Below are positions 48,401 to 61,680 of a DNA stretch of 64,000 nt, one piece after another. Below the pieces are notes generated by a model. The model saw only the letters and a list, made by a program, of their open reading frames with translations, was not told the origin of the DNA and ran no database searches. The translations under genes were made by a program, and so were the position numbers. How positions within the stretch are numbered: position 1 is the stretch's first letter; each line of letters begins with the position of its first letter. Origin of the DNA: Anadara kagoshimensis (Eukaryota; Mollusca; Bivalvia; Arcoida; Arcidae); contig CM037870.1 in the NCBI GenBank assembly GCA_021292105.1, positions 68,799,260 through 68,863,259 of the forward strand. Reading direction: 5' to 3'.

Positions 48401-49829
48401 CGCTCAATAAAAGAACTAGAAGATACACGTACATGTATCCCATTATTTAATCAAACACAAACATCCGGTCCTTCTTCAAAACGTAATCGCAATAGCAAAG
48501 CAAAAACTTTGAAATTTGGCAAATAAAGTGAAAAACATGAGCTTTCACCAGAAAAGTGAGACTGGTGCCCTGGAAAGGTAAGCTTATTTCGTTTAGTTAG
48601 CTTCACTAGCATAAAATTATTCCTCTGCATTGAACGAGTTTCTACATGTATATACTCGTAGATAGCGAAAAATAAGTAGACAATGGTTAACACTTTTTGC
48701 CCATTGGTATACCGACGTTTTATTGGAAAATTCGACTTTTAAACACAATAATTATGTTGTCTATCAAAACCTCTAACGTTTTTTGATGGTATCGGTTTAT
48801 TTATGTTTGCAGTCCATATGGTCCTTCCAGAATCCCTGTTCTGCATTACATATTTATATCTCGGCTTACTGTTTTTGTAAGCTGAATAAATTGTTTTAGA
48901 CATTCAAATTATCATAATGAAAAATGAATATAACTTGCTTTTTGGAAAATTCCTTTCAACAGCAAAGTAATTAAAATCGTGGCAACGAAAAAAACCTATT
49001 AAGAACAAAATGAAATAATTACAAGACAAATACATATATAGTACGGTGTGTTGCAATTGATTAATGGTGTTTTACGCCTCAAGATTCTTTCATCCGCATT
49101 GAGAAGGTGAGTTCTTTGATAGTGGAGGAAACCGGAGTATTCGGGGAAAAACTACAGACCTCAGTCAAGCGAACGGACAAACTGCCTCTCCCTATGATTT
49201 ATTCCATTAAGCCAAATCTGAGGCAGTTACATGTAGGGAACATATGGAAATCTGAATAAAGATGTGTTGCTCCACCAGGACAATGACAAAGTTTGTTATT
49301 GCCGTAAATATTATTAATGATTTTAACTTTGAATTGACTGATCATCCTCCTTGTTTAACTCATCTCTCTCCATCAGTTACATTTTTTGTAACCCGACAAT
49401 CGACATTTCCAGTGACTACTGTCATTCAGATGATGTCATCATGTATTCAATGAAAGGTCAAAATAGGACTTCATAAAAAAACATTGAAGCAATAGCTTTT
49501 ATATTTAACTATTTCTCACGAAAGTGTACAAATACCGACGACGTGGATTGTGTTAAAAATAATGCAATATTTCTGCAGAATCAAAGCCCTTACAAATGAG
49601 GCTCACAAATTCTTAATCTGCCCTTCAAGTGTATATATGTGTTTAACAAGATCTAAACAACACTTAAGCATAGTTTTTTTAAAGCACTTGTTTTTATTAT
49701 GGCTATATAATATCGCAAATTGGGATTGGTAGGTTTTTGTCAACTGCCACATTTAGACACATGTGCACACATTTTGTTATTAATAATACAGCGCGCATTA
49801 TTTGGCATAATACTTATTACTGTGTGTTT
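48401..49829. other. Intergenic spacer between the phosphatase gene and the LINE
   Basis: Mostly AT-rich. Positions 49040-49215 hold a degenerate molluscan dispersed repeat (AATGGTGTTTTACGCCTCAA, GAGGAAACCGGAGTATTCGG, CAAGCGAACGGACAAACTGC) related to the one near 2090-2240. No gene was found. Confidence 0.55.
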
Positions 49830-49916
49830 CGTTTCTAATTCGACAATTTTGAAAATAAAGTTACTGAGAAAGACAATAATGAAAAACTCCTATCACAAAA
49901 AATAACCTCTCTACAA

Positions 49917-51095
49917 ATGGACACTGACAATATCAAACTCATGTTAGAGAGGCATATAGCCGAAGTGTCACCAAAGTTGTTGCGACTGGAGAGTTTTCAG
50001 CGTCGTGTTGATCAAACTATTTCACATTTTGGCGAGTTTGACTATTTGGTGTATAAATCAGAAATAGAAAAATTGACAGCAGATAGCAAACGAGTGTTAA
50101 ACAGTGTGAATATTTTACAAAGAAATATTCGCGAATTGAATAACAATAAATCCTATTCCGACGTCCTAAAGTCTCCTGTGGGTAGCCCCAGTAATCTCGG
50201 AAAGAATATAGAGTCTACACGTGAAATATCAGCTCAATCTACCGTTAAAAAGTCTAGTTGTGCGCGCCGGAGTGAATCGGACTGTAACGATGTACACAAT
50301 ACAAATAATCAATCGCCAACGTCAAATATGTGTATCACAGACAGACGGATCACTCAATTGTTATACATTCAAGTTATCAAGACGAACCGTCAGTAGCAAC
50401 AACAACTGCCCAGTCCGACTATTCAAAAACTAGTTTCGATAACATACATAGTGAGAATCAAAAAGTCCAAACTCTGTGACACTACGCCCACTGCAGAGGT
50501 GTAATCTCATATTGTGGCTGCCAGTAATGATGTTCATTAATACTGGAAAAATCAGAGGATCACTCAAATACCGCCCAACCTATCCGAACTAAATCAACGC
50601 AAACATTATGCGAACACGACTGCTAATTCGCGTAAAGTACTTTCTGATCGGTATAAACCGTTAGATAACGTAACTTATAACATACCAGTATGTCTTAATA
50701 GAGAGGTTGCACCTCTTAAACCGACTGTTTCCAAAGAGGACATTTTCATTGGTGTCAAACGAAAGAAAATTTCACGCTATTACTTGGCCAATATTGATCG
50801 TAGATCAACAAGATCTGGCATAATAAACTATATCGAAGAAAACGGTGTAACAGTTACCCATTTCCAATTTTTTAGAACAAGAAGAGGACGTGTTAGCGCT
50901 AAACTTAATGTTGTAGCTAGTCAGGCTTATAAACTAGAATCACCAGAATTCTGGCCGGAAGAAGTCATCTGCCGACCTTGGCTTCCGAATTCTAAGTGGC
51001 AACAGGGACTTGAAGAGCGTAATGGCCTTAATGAATATTCAAATTTAACTCACAATGTTAGTGTCTCAATTAATAGTATTAATGACAGTGGTTAA
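49917..51095 (+). pseudogene. LINE ORF1 remnant
   Basis: The first piece (49917-50396, 159 codons) is rich in charged heptad-like residues (LERHIAEVSPKLLRLESFQR), as in the coiled-coil part of LINE ORF1 proteins. After frame breaks around 50396-50640, a second piece (50784-51095; frame open further upstream) reads YLANIDRRSTRSGIINYIEE and ends in a region with CRPWLPNSKW, a pattern seen in ORF1-type nucleic-acid binding proteins of jockey/CR1-like elements. No zinc knuckle is seen. Assignment rests on position and composition. Confidence 0.65.
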
Positions 51096-54000
51096 TGTTC
51101 TGACCTGGAATGTTAGAGGTGCAATGTCTTCATCATTGTGCCTAGCAAAACTACTAAAACAATATAATTGTGACATTGCCTTGATTAGTGAGCATAAACT
51201 CAAAACAGAGACTAAAATGTTTTTAGACAGTATTGATTATCAATATAAATCTGTGGTACATATAGAAACTGATGGTGATAGCAATTACCACTGTGGTAAG
51301 GGTGGTGTTGCTATAGTTTACAAAAAGTCATTACAGTGTCCAATAGGATTATAGGTATAGAACTTAAACAGTCTAATCTCCCTTCATTCTATTTATTTTC
51401 AATATATATGCCATCTGATCAATCTATAGATCATTACAGACAGAACTAACGGTAGTTAATGATTTATATAATTATTACTCTCAATATGGTAGAGTGCTTC
51501 TCGCTGGTGACTTTAATGCAAGTTGCAGAAGTGTTGATATAGGCAGAAGCAATGCTTCTAAATCAAATATTTTTAAAAATTTTCTTCAGTCAAACAATAT
51601 AGTACCCCTTAACACACTCCCTTCGTGTAAAGGTGAACGTTTTTCCTACTGTACATGTCAAACTATGCTTGATTATGTGTTATGTAACGAAGCAGTGGTA
51701 GCTCAATCTGTGTGTGAAATCCTTGCTGAGGGTTCTATCAGTAGTACTTCGGATCATTTACCGATACTTACAAGTTTTAAAATATCCAGGATGAACAGAC
51801 TGAATAATTCACCCTGTAAGCATCCAGCATGGCACCGCGCTACAGATCAAATAAAGATAACTATAGAACGGTTCTTAGTTCTGCGTTATATGAACTTTCT
51901 GATGAATGTGATATGGCTAACATAGATGTGTTTAATGATAAATTGGTAGAGGTTATACTTCTATCAGCTAAAAAGACTGTTCCATACTCAAAATATAATC
52001 CTCATACCAAACCGTTTTGGACATCAGATGTCAAACTTGCACATAAAGAGGAGCGACAGAAACGACACTGTGGATGGCTGAGGGTAGACCAAGGGGAATG
52101 ACCCATGAATCATTTGCGGAGTATAAGCGAGCTAAGCGCCATTTTCGCAAAACATTGGACAACGCAGCGGCTCAATATTTTGAGAGTACATACCATGATA
52201 TACAGCATGCTGCAGAATGTGATATTAGTCTATTTTGGCGTATGGTTAAACGTTTGAAGCCGCGTAAATCCAAGATTTACCCAGAAATAATACATAACGG
52301 TAAACTGTGCTCTGATCCAAACAGCATTGCCAATGCTTTCGCTGACTATTACAGTGAGATATACACTCCATCAAATGAGGCAACCGAATCTCAACAAGAA
52401 TCTAACGCTTCAATAATCAGCGAATATAAAAACGTTTCTAGCGAGGTATTAACTTCAAATGAGACATTACCAGGCGGCGAGATTACAACACTGGAGGTGC
52501 ATAAAATTATTAAAGGTCTCAAAGTAAGAAAAGCCCCTGGATACGATAGAGTACAAGCGGAACACTTAAAATTCGGTGGTAATGTTCTGACGTTACTTAT
52601 TACACAGTTCTTCAATATTATCGTGCAACAAGGCAGAGTTCCATCTGGATGGAAAAACGGTCTTATAGTGCCCATTTACAAAGAAGGAGGAAAATCAAAA
52701 TCATCTCCTGACAATTATAGACCCGTGGCATTACTCTCTACCTTAGAAAAAGTTTTTGAAAAAATTTTGATTGGACGTATTGAACAAACTAAATTCATCA
52801 GTGCCTTTCCTAGTAGCCATCAGCATGCATTTCAACGCGGATTGAGTTGCCTAACTGCTTCTTTTTGTTTACAAGAAACCATATATAGTAATCTGGAACT
52901 AGGATCCAAGGTGTATGTAGCGTTCTTGGATACAAAAAAGGCCTTCGATACGGTCTGGCGTAAAGGTCTCATGGTTAAACTTTCTCGTATAGGCGTCAAA
53001 GGAAAACTCTGGCGTCTTATTGACGACCTTCATACAGACACCATGAGTGCTGTTGTTGTTAATTCAGTACAATCTGAATGGTTTAAAGTACTTCAAGGTG
53101 TTAGGCAGGGAGGGGTTTTGTCAACCTTTTTATATCTAGTCTTTATAGATGGCCTCCTTCGTGAGCTCCAAATGTGTCACTACGCCGGCAAATTAGGTAA
53201 TATTATGTGTTCTAATCCCTGCTTTGCAGATGATTTATCATGTATAAATACCACTCCTGTTGGGTTGCAAGCCATGTTAAATGTTGCATATAACTATTCA
53301 CGTAAGTGGCAGTACCACTATAACGTATCTAAGTCATGTGTTCTTGTTTATGGCTATAACTCAGTCAAATCATACGATAATATTTGTTATAATTGGTTAC
53401 TTGGCTCAGATGTTGTCCCAATTTCAAAACGTGTACACATTTAGGTAGATTTAAATGTATTTTTCCAAAATAATCAAAGGACTCGCAAAAGATGCGAAAA
53501 ATGTCGCAATGGGTATTTTAGTATAGCTGGTATTAGTGCTAACAACTTAAATCCAGTAGTGCTAGTTAACTTATATAAAAAGGCCGTTCTTCCATCTGTT
53601 ACATATGGATGTGAATTGTGGACTAATTTAAAACAAACGGACCTTACTATACTTAATACTTTTCAGCATTTTATTGCCAAGCACATGCAGAACCTACCAC
53701 AAAGAACACGTTCTGATATGTGCGAAAGCATGGTGGGGTTGTATCGTATACAAACTGAAATAGACAGGAAAAAGTTGTTATTCTTGTATAAATTATGCTC
53801 TTTGGAAAATATAACCAAAACAAAACAGGTTTTCTTACAGCGGTTATACAGTTACTGTGTTGATCCACTCAGGAATCAATTAGGTTTTATACCAGATATA
53901 TGGAAAGTGTTACATAAGTATGGCTTGTCATACTTATTGTGTCAGTACGTTACAGATCATTCACTGCCGGACAGACAAGAATGGAAAACAATGGTTGACA

Positions 54001-54515
54001 GTGCTATTGCGACATATGAAGATCATCAGTTTAATCTTAGAATACAAAACAGTGACTTTCAAACTTTCAGAACTTTACATTCATCCATAAACGTAGCTTC
54101 GATTTGGAAATACCCAGTTATTACTTCTCAACTGAACCTTGCCAAATTTATTGCAAAATTATGGATTATACCACCTGGAAAAACGATAAATACTTGTGAA
54201 ATTTGTGAAAGAAACTACCGTGATTTCTATATTCATCTATGTTGTGTTTGTCCAGCATTAAACCACATCAGAGAAATGTTTTGGGAAGCTATTATAGACA
54301 AATTTGATCTATCTTTATATACTGAACTTCAGGATTACAGTGATGAACAACTTTATTACAGATTCATCGGCGTTTTACCAGATGTACTTGCTAACAGTGA
54401 CAGTGAAACAAACACCGCTTACTATGACTTATCATTCCGTTTCATACAAAAGGCATCCGCTTATTTTTACAGACTCCTGAGTGGATCAACACAGTCATGT
54501 ACAGTGAGAGTGTAA
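51070..54515 (+). pseudogene. LINE ORF2 remnant: endonuclease and reverse transcriptase
   Basis: Pieces lie at 51070-51354, 51494-51925, 51829-52101, 52074-53444 and 53559-54515, in shifting frames. The endonuclease shows LTWNVRGA, LISEHKL, AGDFNA and SDHLPI, so its catalytic residues are present. Reverse transcriptase motifs are RKAPGYDRVQAEHLK, NYRPVALLS, AFLDTKKAFDTVW (catalytic Asp), GVRQGGVLS and CFADDL (catalytic Asp pair). The last piece ends with a Cys/His cluster, CEICERNY...CCVCP. At least three frameshifts and a stop near 53444 mean no full protein can be made. Confidence 0.9.
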
Positions 54516-54721
54516 CCGCTGTATTAAAACTATATAACTTAATTATCTAGTGTATACATATTATTATGTAAATATGTTTGTATTTGTTATTGTGTTCTTT
54601 TTCGCTAATGTTGCTGTTATTATTGTTTGTATTGTCATTTACTATTTGATGTTATAATCTAAAAATCATGTCATTTATCTCCATCAAGGAGGAAATAAAG
54701 AAATGAATGAATGAATGAATG

Positions 54722-57274
54722 ATAATTTTGTTAAAACGAGGTATAAAAAGTGTTATTTCAGATTCAAATATCAAGATTATATTGTGTATTGGTTAATATG
54801 ACCCATAGTCTCAGTACTCGTTCGTATCGGCTTACGTATTAATTCAGTTATTTATTCGTGATCTATTTCATTTTTCTTATACTTCAAAGTTTAATTTTTA
54901 AAAACATATTGTTTTAAATTTTTTGCAAAAAAAAAAAAAAAAAAACCACAAAGTTGCACGCAAAACATAAATTACTCAGCAATCATTTGTAGAATGGATT
55001 GATGGTTTACTGATTATTTCATATGTTGTTTTTCTGCGTTCACAAAAGCACGCAACATTATCTAATTCACAATTGTTTTAAAAATTGTTGCACTCAAAAT
55101 TTTATTGTGATTCGCTTTTTCTTAATATAGTTCATGTGTTTATTTTTTCAAATATGATTTTTCTTAAACAATAACTGGACCCGGATGTCTTATACAGCTT
55201 GTTAATTTTTGTTTTGTTCTGGGATGGCAAAAAAAAGAAGATATATTAAAAGCGATATTTAATTTTCCATCTTCAATCAAAAGCGAATATACAAATCCAT
55301 GTTCAAATTCCAATTCCTGAGCAAAGTAAACACTATGAAAACTGGCGAATTACAGAAAACAAATTGCATAAATTTGCATCGCCTAATACAAATATAAAAG
55401 TAGGTCTAAATAGAATTTTAAAGTATCTTCCAGGCTTTTTTCCATTCTAAACTGTTTTTATGAGATTCAAATGAAATTACGTGAATTAAATATTAATACA
55501 TCCATGTATATTATTTGTGTCGATATTACATTGTACTGAAACTAAAACAATCTATTGATCGATACAGGAAATGAATACATTTTAAAAAGTACAGTAAACA
55601 GTTTAATTTATATCCATAATAATTAAATGTCACTTAACAATTTACTTATGTAAGATATTTTTGCTTCATGAAAATATAACTGTTGAAATAGTTTTTTTCA
55701 ATACCTGTGTGTACCACTGTAGATGACTTACGGTGTAAGGGAGAAAAAAAACGAAACAAAACTAGCCAAAATGTGGGAGCAGTAAGCATAACAGATGTGA
55801 TGGTTACCATTCATTGTTGACATTGTTGCAGAAAGAGTGAAGAGTGTGTCTTTTCTTCCTTCCTTATACTCTTGTAACACCACCCGCTTATCTCTGTATC
55901 GCCATGTGGGCCCTTTGCAACTTTGATGTTGTGAATATAACCGTCTTTGTAATAAGATTTACGGCGTATGAGTATGTCATTAAAAATTCTTTGAAGTTAC
56001 GGTATTAAGCTACAGTCGTTTAATGTGGTCGTTGGTGTGGAAGAATGAATCAAATTTTCTTCAATAAAATATCACGTAGCTACGTTAAATGAGACAGACA
56101 AGTGCGAAAATTACACATCTACTGACTGTTGATTATATTATACAGTATTACTGAGAGATTTTGATTCTATTAAAATGGTAAGTGTTTTTTAGTTCTAAAA
56201 TAATAGGAAAAAGATGTGATATTTAGTATTTATCAATGTGTCTGCAAATCAAAAACCAAAATCATCGGAAGATTGATTGTGGGAAGGTTTATTTGACAGG
56301 CACATTGCTTACAACACCATTTTGATTTTTAGAGAAATAGTTAGTTGTACTTCCAGTATATGTTTTATTCTTGGTGGGTACACAAAATCAGTCTTGTTGT
56401 TTTAATTGGAAATTTAAATATCTTCTTTTCTAACCCTTTTCCATTTCATAATTTTAAAATATAACTGTTCCTCAGCCCACTGGTTTTGTTATGTGTACCG
56501 AAAGATTAGTTATTTTTCAATCACTGTACATATACCATCCTTTAACTGTATGTAAATTCTGAGCATTGCATGAAAGGTAATTATTATATATACATATTCA
56601 TTTTGTCTGAATAAAACCTGAAATGCACACCTGAAAACCACCGTGGTAATATAATTAGTGTCACAGGTCATTCAGGTGTGATTTACACTTATCCCAGGAC
56701 CATTTAGTTACAACGCGTTGATTTTTCTGTATGTTATGAAAAAAGACAAAAGTTTTAACAGATACCTGTTGTCTAATAAAATTTCAAGACTGCCAATCTC
56801 AAAGGTTTGGTAGGTGATATGATTTTATTTATAGCGATATCAAATATTACAATACTTGTTTTTTCATAGTTTTAGCTTTGCTCCTGGATTGTGATTCGGA
56901 CATGGTTGTATTTAAGATTTTTTCTGACATCGTAATAAGTAATCAAGCACATATTAAAATAAACAAACACCGATCAGTGTCAAACATCTCAATACAATAC
57001 AACATGTTAAAACACAAACATATTATTTTTTTATATTTGTATAGCAAACATGAAATATCATACTTCGACGTAATTCTAATATCAATTCATAATACAATAT
57101 ATACAACATACAAATTTTCTGCATGGTTATTCAGCACATAACTTCTCTTTTTGTATATTTAAAGAAAATTAATAATGGACGGGAATAAAAGCAATCTAGA
57201 AGTTATATATGTGTTATGACTCAGGGTATAATTGATTTAAGCATGTATTCTACGATTTCAAATTATTAATACTA
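54722..57274. other. AT-rich intergenic spacer
   Basis: Contains an A-run at about 54928-54946. An ATG followed by GTAAGT at 56175 was considered as a tiny first exon but cannot be supported. The 87-codon ORF at 56878-57141 shows no family. Nothing else was recognised. Confidence 0.55.
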
Positions 57275-57760
57275 TGCTGCCCTGGAATCCGGAACAGGGT
57301 CCGCCCCGTTACCTTCGAGGTTTTTAGAAAAAATATTGTGTTTCCGCCGAGGGAGTTGAAGCAGCCGCATGGTCCACAGCGGACAAAAAGATCAAGTCAA
57401 GGACTTAAAACAAGACTATGTTACACCACAGTGTATGTTCAATTACATCTAGCCAGTACTTGTATATTGCATGCGTTCACATTATCACTTATATCTATCC
57501 GGTGCATGTATGTTGCATGTATCTGGTCAGTACTTGTATATTGCATGTGTTTATTTTTATCTAGTCAGTGTTCACTTATATCTAGTGCCAGTTTCACTGT
57601 TATAATTTCACTTATATCTGGTAATTTAATACATATATTTCTGTGCTGCTTTCTTATATACAGCTTGCACATTCATACATTGTGTATGCTTATACTGCGT
57701 AGTCACTCAACCTGCTTTTATTTCTTGTAGCATTTACCGCTGCGCTCATGTTGTGTCATA
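57275..57760 (+). repeat. Left LTR of the BEL/Pao element
   Basis: It starts TGCTGCCCTGGAATCCGG and matches 63453-64000. Internal variable repeats contain AGTACTTGTATATTGCATG and TTCACTTATATCTAG. Similarity to the right LTR can be followed to about 57730 (window end); the true end beyond that is a guess. Confidence 0.8.
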
Positions 57761-57914
57761 ATACATCTCTTGTGGAAGATAAAAAAGATATCACATCTCA
57801 TCGTCTTAAGAATTCAATAGTTTTGATATTACATGGCCAAGGTTATACATCTGTATCGTAGACAGAATAGTAAATGACTGTGAATAGGAATTCAGCCAAT
57901 TAAAGCATTTAACA

Positions 57915-59131
57915 ATGTCACATCTAAATCTAAGGTCAGACAGGAGGTCAGACAAAGGTTCAGTTGCATCACAAAATGCGTCAGTCTCGTCTAAATCATC
58001 AAATTCCTCATAATCATCAATTATTGCTAGGAAACGAGCCAAAGCACAAGCTGAAAAGGCTAAACTGCAGTATGTTCAGAGGGTGTCACAAAAGGAAGCC
58101 GAACTCGCGCTTATTAAGCAAAAGCAAGAAGTCGCAGCTGCGGAAGCTGAGCTTGAAGCTCTTGAAATGTATAATGACGTAACCGGTAGTTTATTGACGT
58201 TGATGTAGTGTCTTCATCAAAATCTGCAAGAGACCATGATCGTAATGTTGAAGAATTTGTTAGAGATCAATCTAAATATTTTCCACGCTCAGAGCCAGGG
58301 TTAAATGTTAATGCAGAGACATTTGTTCCCACACATGTTGACAACCATAATATAACAAACAATGATGTAAGTCCAGTCTCTGATTTGACTAAATTCCTTT
58401 TGAAAAAAGATTTGATGCTTGCAAGTCTAGTGAAATTCAATGATCAACTTCAATCTTTTCCCTGTTGGAAAACTGGCTTTAAAACAGTAGTGCAAGACTT
58501 AAATGTTACTCCATCTGAGGAGATTGATCTTATTAAATGGCTTAGCCCTGAGTCTGCGAGTCAAGCATTAAGCATTAAAGTTTCGAATGTTGTCAATCCG
58601 GTGATTGGCCTGCGACGTATATGGGAGCAATTAGATGAAAGATATATTGCAGCCCTGAGATGATTGAACTAGCTTTGAAGACTAAACTCGATAATTTTCC
58701 GAGAATCACAAACAAAAACATGTTAAACTTTACGAGTTGTACGACATATTATCCGAAATTGAGTCGATAAAACAAAATGAAAGCTATGGTTCAATTTTGT
58801 CGTATTATGATTCGTCTTCAACAGTCAAGCTTATTGTTGATAAATTACCATACAACCTTCAAGAGAAGTGGATTACACGGGCCGCGAAATACAAACAAGA
58901 CTTTAGAGTTTCCTTCCCTCCATTCTCAGTTTTAAATAATTTCATCAAAGAGATGAGTAGGATTCGCAACGATCCAAGTTTTGGTTTGAATACATATGGC
59001 AGTACATGTAATCAAAATGCGCAGCCTTTATAAAATCCAAGATTTCTGCAAAAGCCACGACAGGAGGTTACAGCGAGGAAAACAGAAATCGAAGTTCCAT
59101 TAATTGGAAATCAATCCAATCTCAAGAAATA
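57915..59131 (+). pseudogene. BEL/Pao gag remnant
   Basis: ATG at 57915 opens a frame stopped in frame by TAA at 58011. The same frame resumes with IARKRAKAQAEKAKLQYVQR, an Ala/Lys/Glu-rich coiled coil usual near the N-terminus of BEL gag. After a frame change near 58200 it continues (58208-58663) through FNDQLQSFPCWKTGFK and LRRIWEQLDERY. Another frame (58737-59033) has ELYDILSEIES-like and DKLPYNLQEKWITRAAKY. These are conserved gag features of the group. At least one stop and two frameshifts are present. Confidence 0.85.
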
Positions 59132-59569
59132 TTGCCATTTCATAAAAGAGACCATGGCTTTAACGAATGTCGAGGTTTTCGTACAAAGTCAATTACCGAG
59201 AGGAAACAGTTTGTCAAAAACAACGGTATTTGTTTTAAATGTTGTGAACTTTCAGATCATAAGTTTAGTCAATGTAAACAATCGATACCATGCTCTGTCT
59301 GTAGACGTAGCTTACACCCGTCTGCATTACATGTTGAACCTAAGTCACATTCACCAGTCAATGCAGTCATATCGGACAAATCTGGACCTATTAAGCCATC
59401 ACAAATTGGAGAGACATCGCAAGGTGGGGAGACAAAGATAAACTCGACATACACAGAAATATGTGGTAACTCGATTCGTTATTCTGGAAAATCTTGTGCA
59501 AAACTAGTTAAGGTTGACATTTTTCATAAAGGTCACTCAACAATGTTATTAAAGCATACGCAATATTAG
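59132..59569 (+). pseudogene. BEL/Pao zinc-knuckle and protease start
   Basis: HKRDHGFNECRGF, then FVKNNGICFKCCELSDHKFS and CSVCRRSLHPSALH form the linked Cys/His clusters at the gag-pol border. The frame then runs into the protease domain and is lost by a frameshift near 59545. The Asp-Asp-Gln-Ser active-site stretch lies just past this break, in another frame. Confidence 0.85.
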
Positions 59570-61270
59570 ATGACCAGAGTAATTGCTCCTTAGGATGTTC
59601 CGAATTATTTGATAAACTTGGTTTGAATGGTAACTATTTCACTTACACTTTGACGTCATGTTTAGGGAAGTTTGAGACTCAAGGCCGTCAAGCAAAAAGT
59701 TGTGTTATACGTCATGAAGATGGAAACACTGAACTGGAAATTCCAATTCTGATCGAATGCAATAGTATTCCGGACATACGAGATGAAATACCTACTCCCG
59801 AGATTGCACGGCAATATGCACACTTCAACGATATAGCAGATTTCATTCCTGAAATTGACAATGATCGTGATATACTCATTCTTATAGGTCGCGATATACC
59901 ACAAGCACATCATGTTTTAGATCAAAGGATAGGTCCCATGATGGACTCACCATATGCACAGAAACTAACATTAGGTTGGGTGATTATTGGAGAAACCTGT
60001 CTGGACAAGGTACACAACGTCATTCATGTAAATGCAAACAAAATTGCTTTGAACGTCAGACAAAGTGACACACTCTTTACACCATGTGAGAATATTCTGA
60101 TTCATTCAGAACTATCTGTTCCTGATGAATGCAACGACAAATCTTTTTTTACAAAAACGCCGCATGATGAAAAAGTAGGATTATCAATAGAGGACAAGGA
60201 ATTTCTAGAGGTAATGGACAAGGGGTTTAAGAAAGGTACCTTTGGCAATTGGGTAGCCCAATTACCGTTCCGTTCTTCTAGGCCAGTATTGCCAAACAAC
60301 AAAGTACAAGCAATAAGAAGAGCTAATTTGCTAGACACAAGCTTACGTAAAAATCCATTAAAACAAGAAGACATGTTAAATTTCATGAAAGGGATTCTTG
60401 ATAATCATCATGCCAGTACAGCACCTCCATTGGAACCGCACGTCGAACAGTGGTACCTTCCTATCTTTGGGATATATCATCCGAAGAAGCCGGAAAGATA
60501 AGAGGAGTATTTGACTCGTCAGCTAAATTTGAAGGCATATCATTGAATGATGTATTGCTTACAGGTCCGAACCTCACAAATGATCTTCTAGGTATACTGC
60601 TGAGATTCAGGAAAGAGCCAGTAGCTGTAATATGTGACATAGAACAAATGTTTTACAATTTCTATGTTCAAGAAGATATCGTAGATACTTGCGTTTTCTT
60701 TGGTATGAGAACAATGATATGAACAATCCATTGATAGACTATCAGATGGATGTACACGTATTTGGTAATCGACCGTCACCAGCAGTAGCAAATTACGGAT
60801 TACATAAGATTGCACAAATCAGCGAACATGAGTTTGGTACAGATGTCAAACGTTTTATTAAAGAAAACTTCTACGTTGATGATGGTTTAGTTTCAGTCAA
60901 GGATGCTGCTGATGCTGTGAATTTGATCAAGAAAACTCAAAAGGCATTACTCTCAGGAGGAAATGTACGACTGCACAAAATAGCTTCAAATTCTATTAAA
61001 GTAATGCAAGTGTTCCCAGCTGAAGATTTGGCTAAGGATATACGGGATATTGGATCAAATACTGATGATACTCTCATACAATAAAGTTTGGGCTTGTCTT
61101 GGAACTTGCAATCAGATTCGTTTACATTTCGTGTTTCAAATTATTTACGTCCATTCACACGTAGGGGAGTGTTATCAACGGTCAATAGCCTTTATGATCC
61201 AATAGGCTTTGTAGCACCAGTTACTATAAACGGTAAAATTCTCTTGAGAGAAATGACATCAGAAACCTAG
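59570..61270 (+). pseudogene. BEL/Pao protease and reverse transcriptase remnant
   Basis: The protease active site (DDQSN) is near 59569-59583. The frame 59623-60501 carries the rest of the protease domain and the linker, including LILIGRDIP and LTLGWVIIGE. Reverse transcriptase follows in two further frames: [20 protein letters not shown] (60450-60722), and HVFGNRPSPAVANYGLHK with ENFYVDDGL (60689-61084), whose YVDD is catalytic. An in-frame stop at 61082 precedes VLSTVNSLYDPIGFVAP. Two frameshifts and a stop break the domain. Confidence 0.88.
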
Positions 61271-61680
61271 GATTAGGATGAAGAAATTCCCAACGACAAA
61301 TTGCAGGAATGGGAAATATGGCGCAACTCATTGAAAATATTGGAACACCGTAACATCTCCCGAACATATGCGCCATGTTCTTTATTCTTGTATCGGCAAA
61401 GATTCATACATTTACAGTGATGCATCAGAATTAGCGATTGCAGCGGCAGCGTATATGGTGATCAAGTTAACTTCAAAGAGGACTTCAACAAAATCAAGTT
61501 TCATTGCGACAGCAAATTGGTGTTAGGATATATCAACAATCGAAAGCGCAGGTTTTACACATATGTTACTAATAGAGTAGAGAGAATTCTCAGATCGTCA
61601 GAAGCTGCACAATGGTTCTATGTCAGTTCAGATAAAAATCCTGCTGATTCAGCGACAAGACTCTCTGGAGATTTAGAACA
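61271..61680 (+). pseudogene. BEL/Pao RNase H remnant with internal deletion
   Basis: YSDASELAIAAAAYM near 61410-61455 is the start of the RNase H domain. It is followed almost at once by the end part, HCDSKLVLGYINN, then FYTYVTNRVERI and SSDKNPADSATR. The middle of the domain, which normally separates these blocks by well over a hundred residues, is missing. Confidence 0.75.

Larger units (their letters stand above)
49830..54721 (+). mobile_element. Non-LTR retrotransposon (LINE), jockey/CR1/I-like, broken
   Basis: It has ORF1-like fragments, then an AP endonuclease, a reverse transcriptase and a C-terminal Cys-rich region, followed by an AT-rich 3' UTR and a tail of ATGA/ATGAATGA units ending at about 54721. 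The 5' end is uncertain; the ORF1 frame is open from about 49840. Several frame breaks show it is a dead copy. It lies in the same orientation as the phosphatase gene, 1.7 kb downstream. Confidence 0.88.

Noticed and set aside
56175..56183. ATG followed directly by GTAAGT as a tiny first coding exon
   Set aside because: No downstream host exon is visible before the BEL/Pao element, so it cannot be supported.
56878..57141. 87-codon ORF
   Set aside because: Low-complexity AT-rich composition and no family resemblance.
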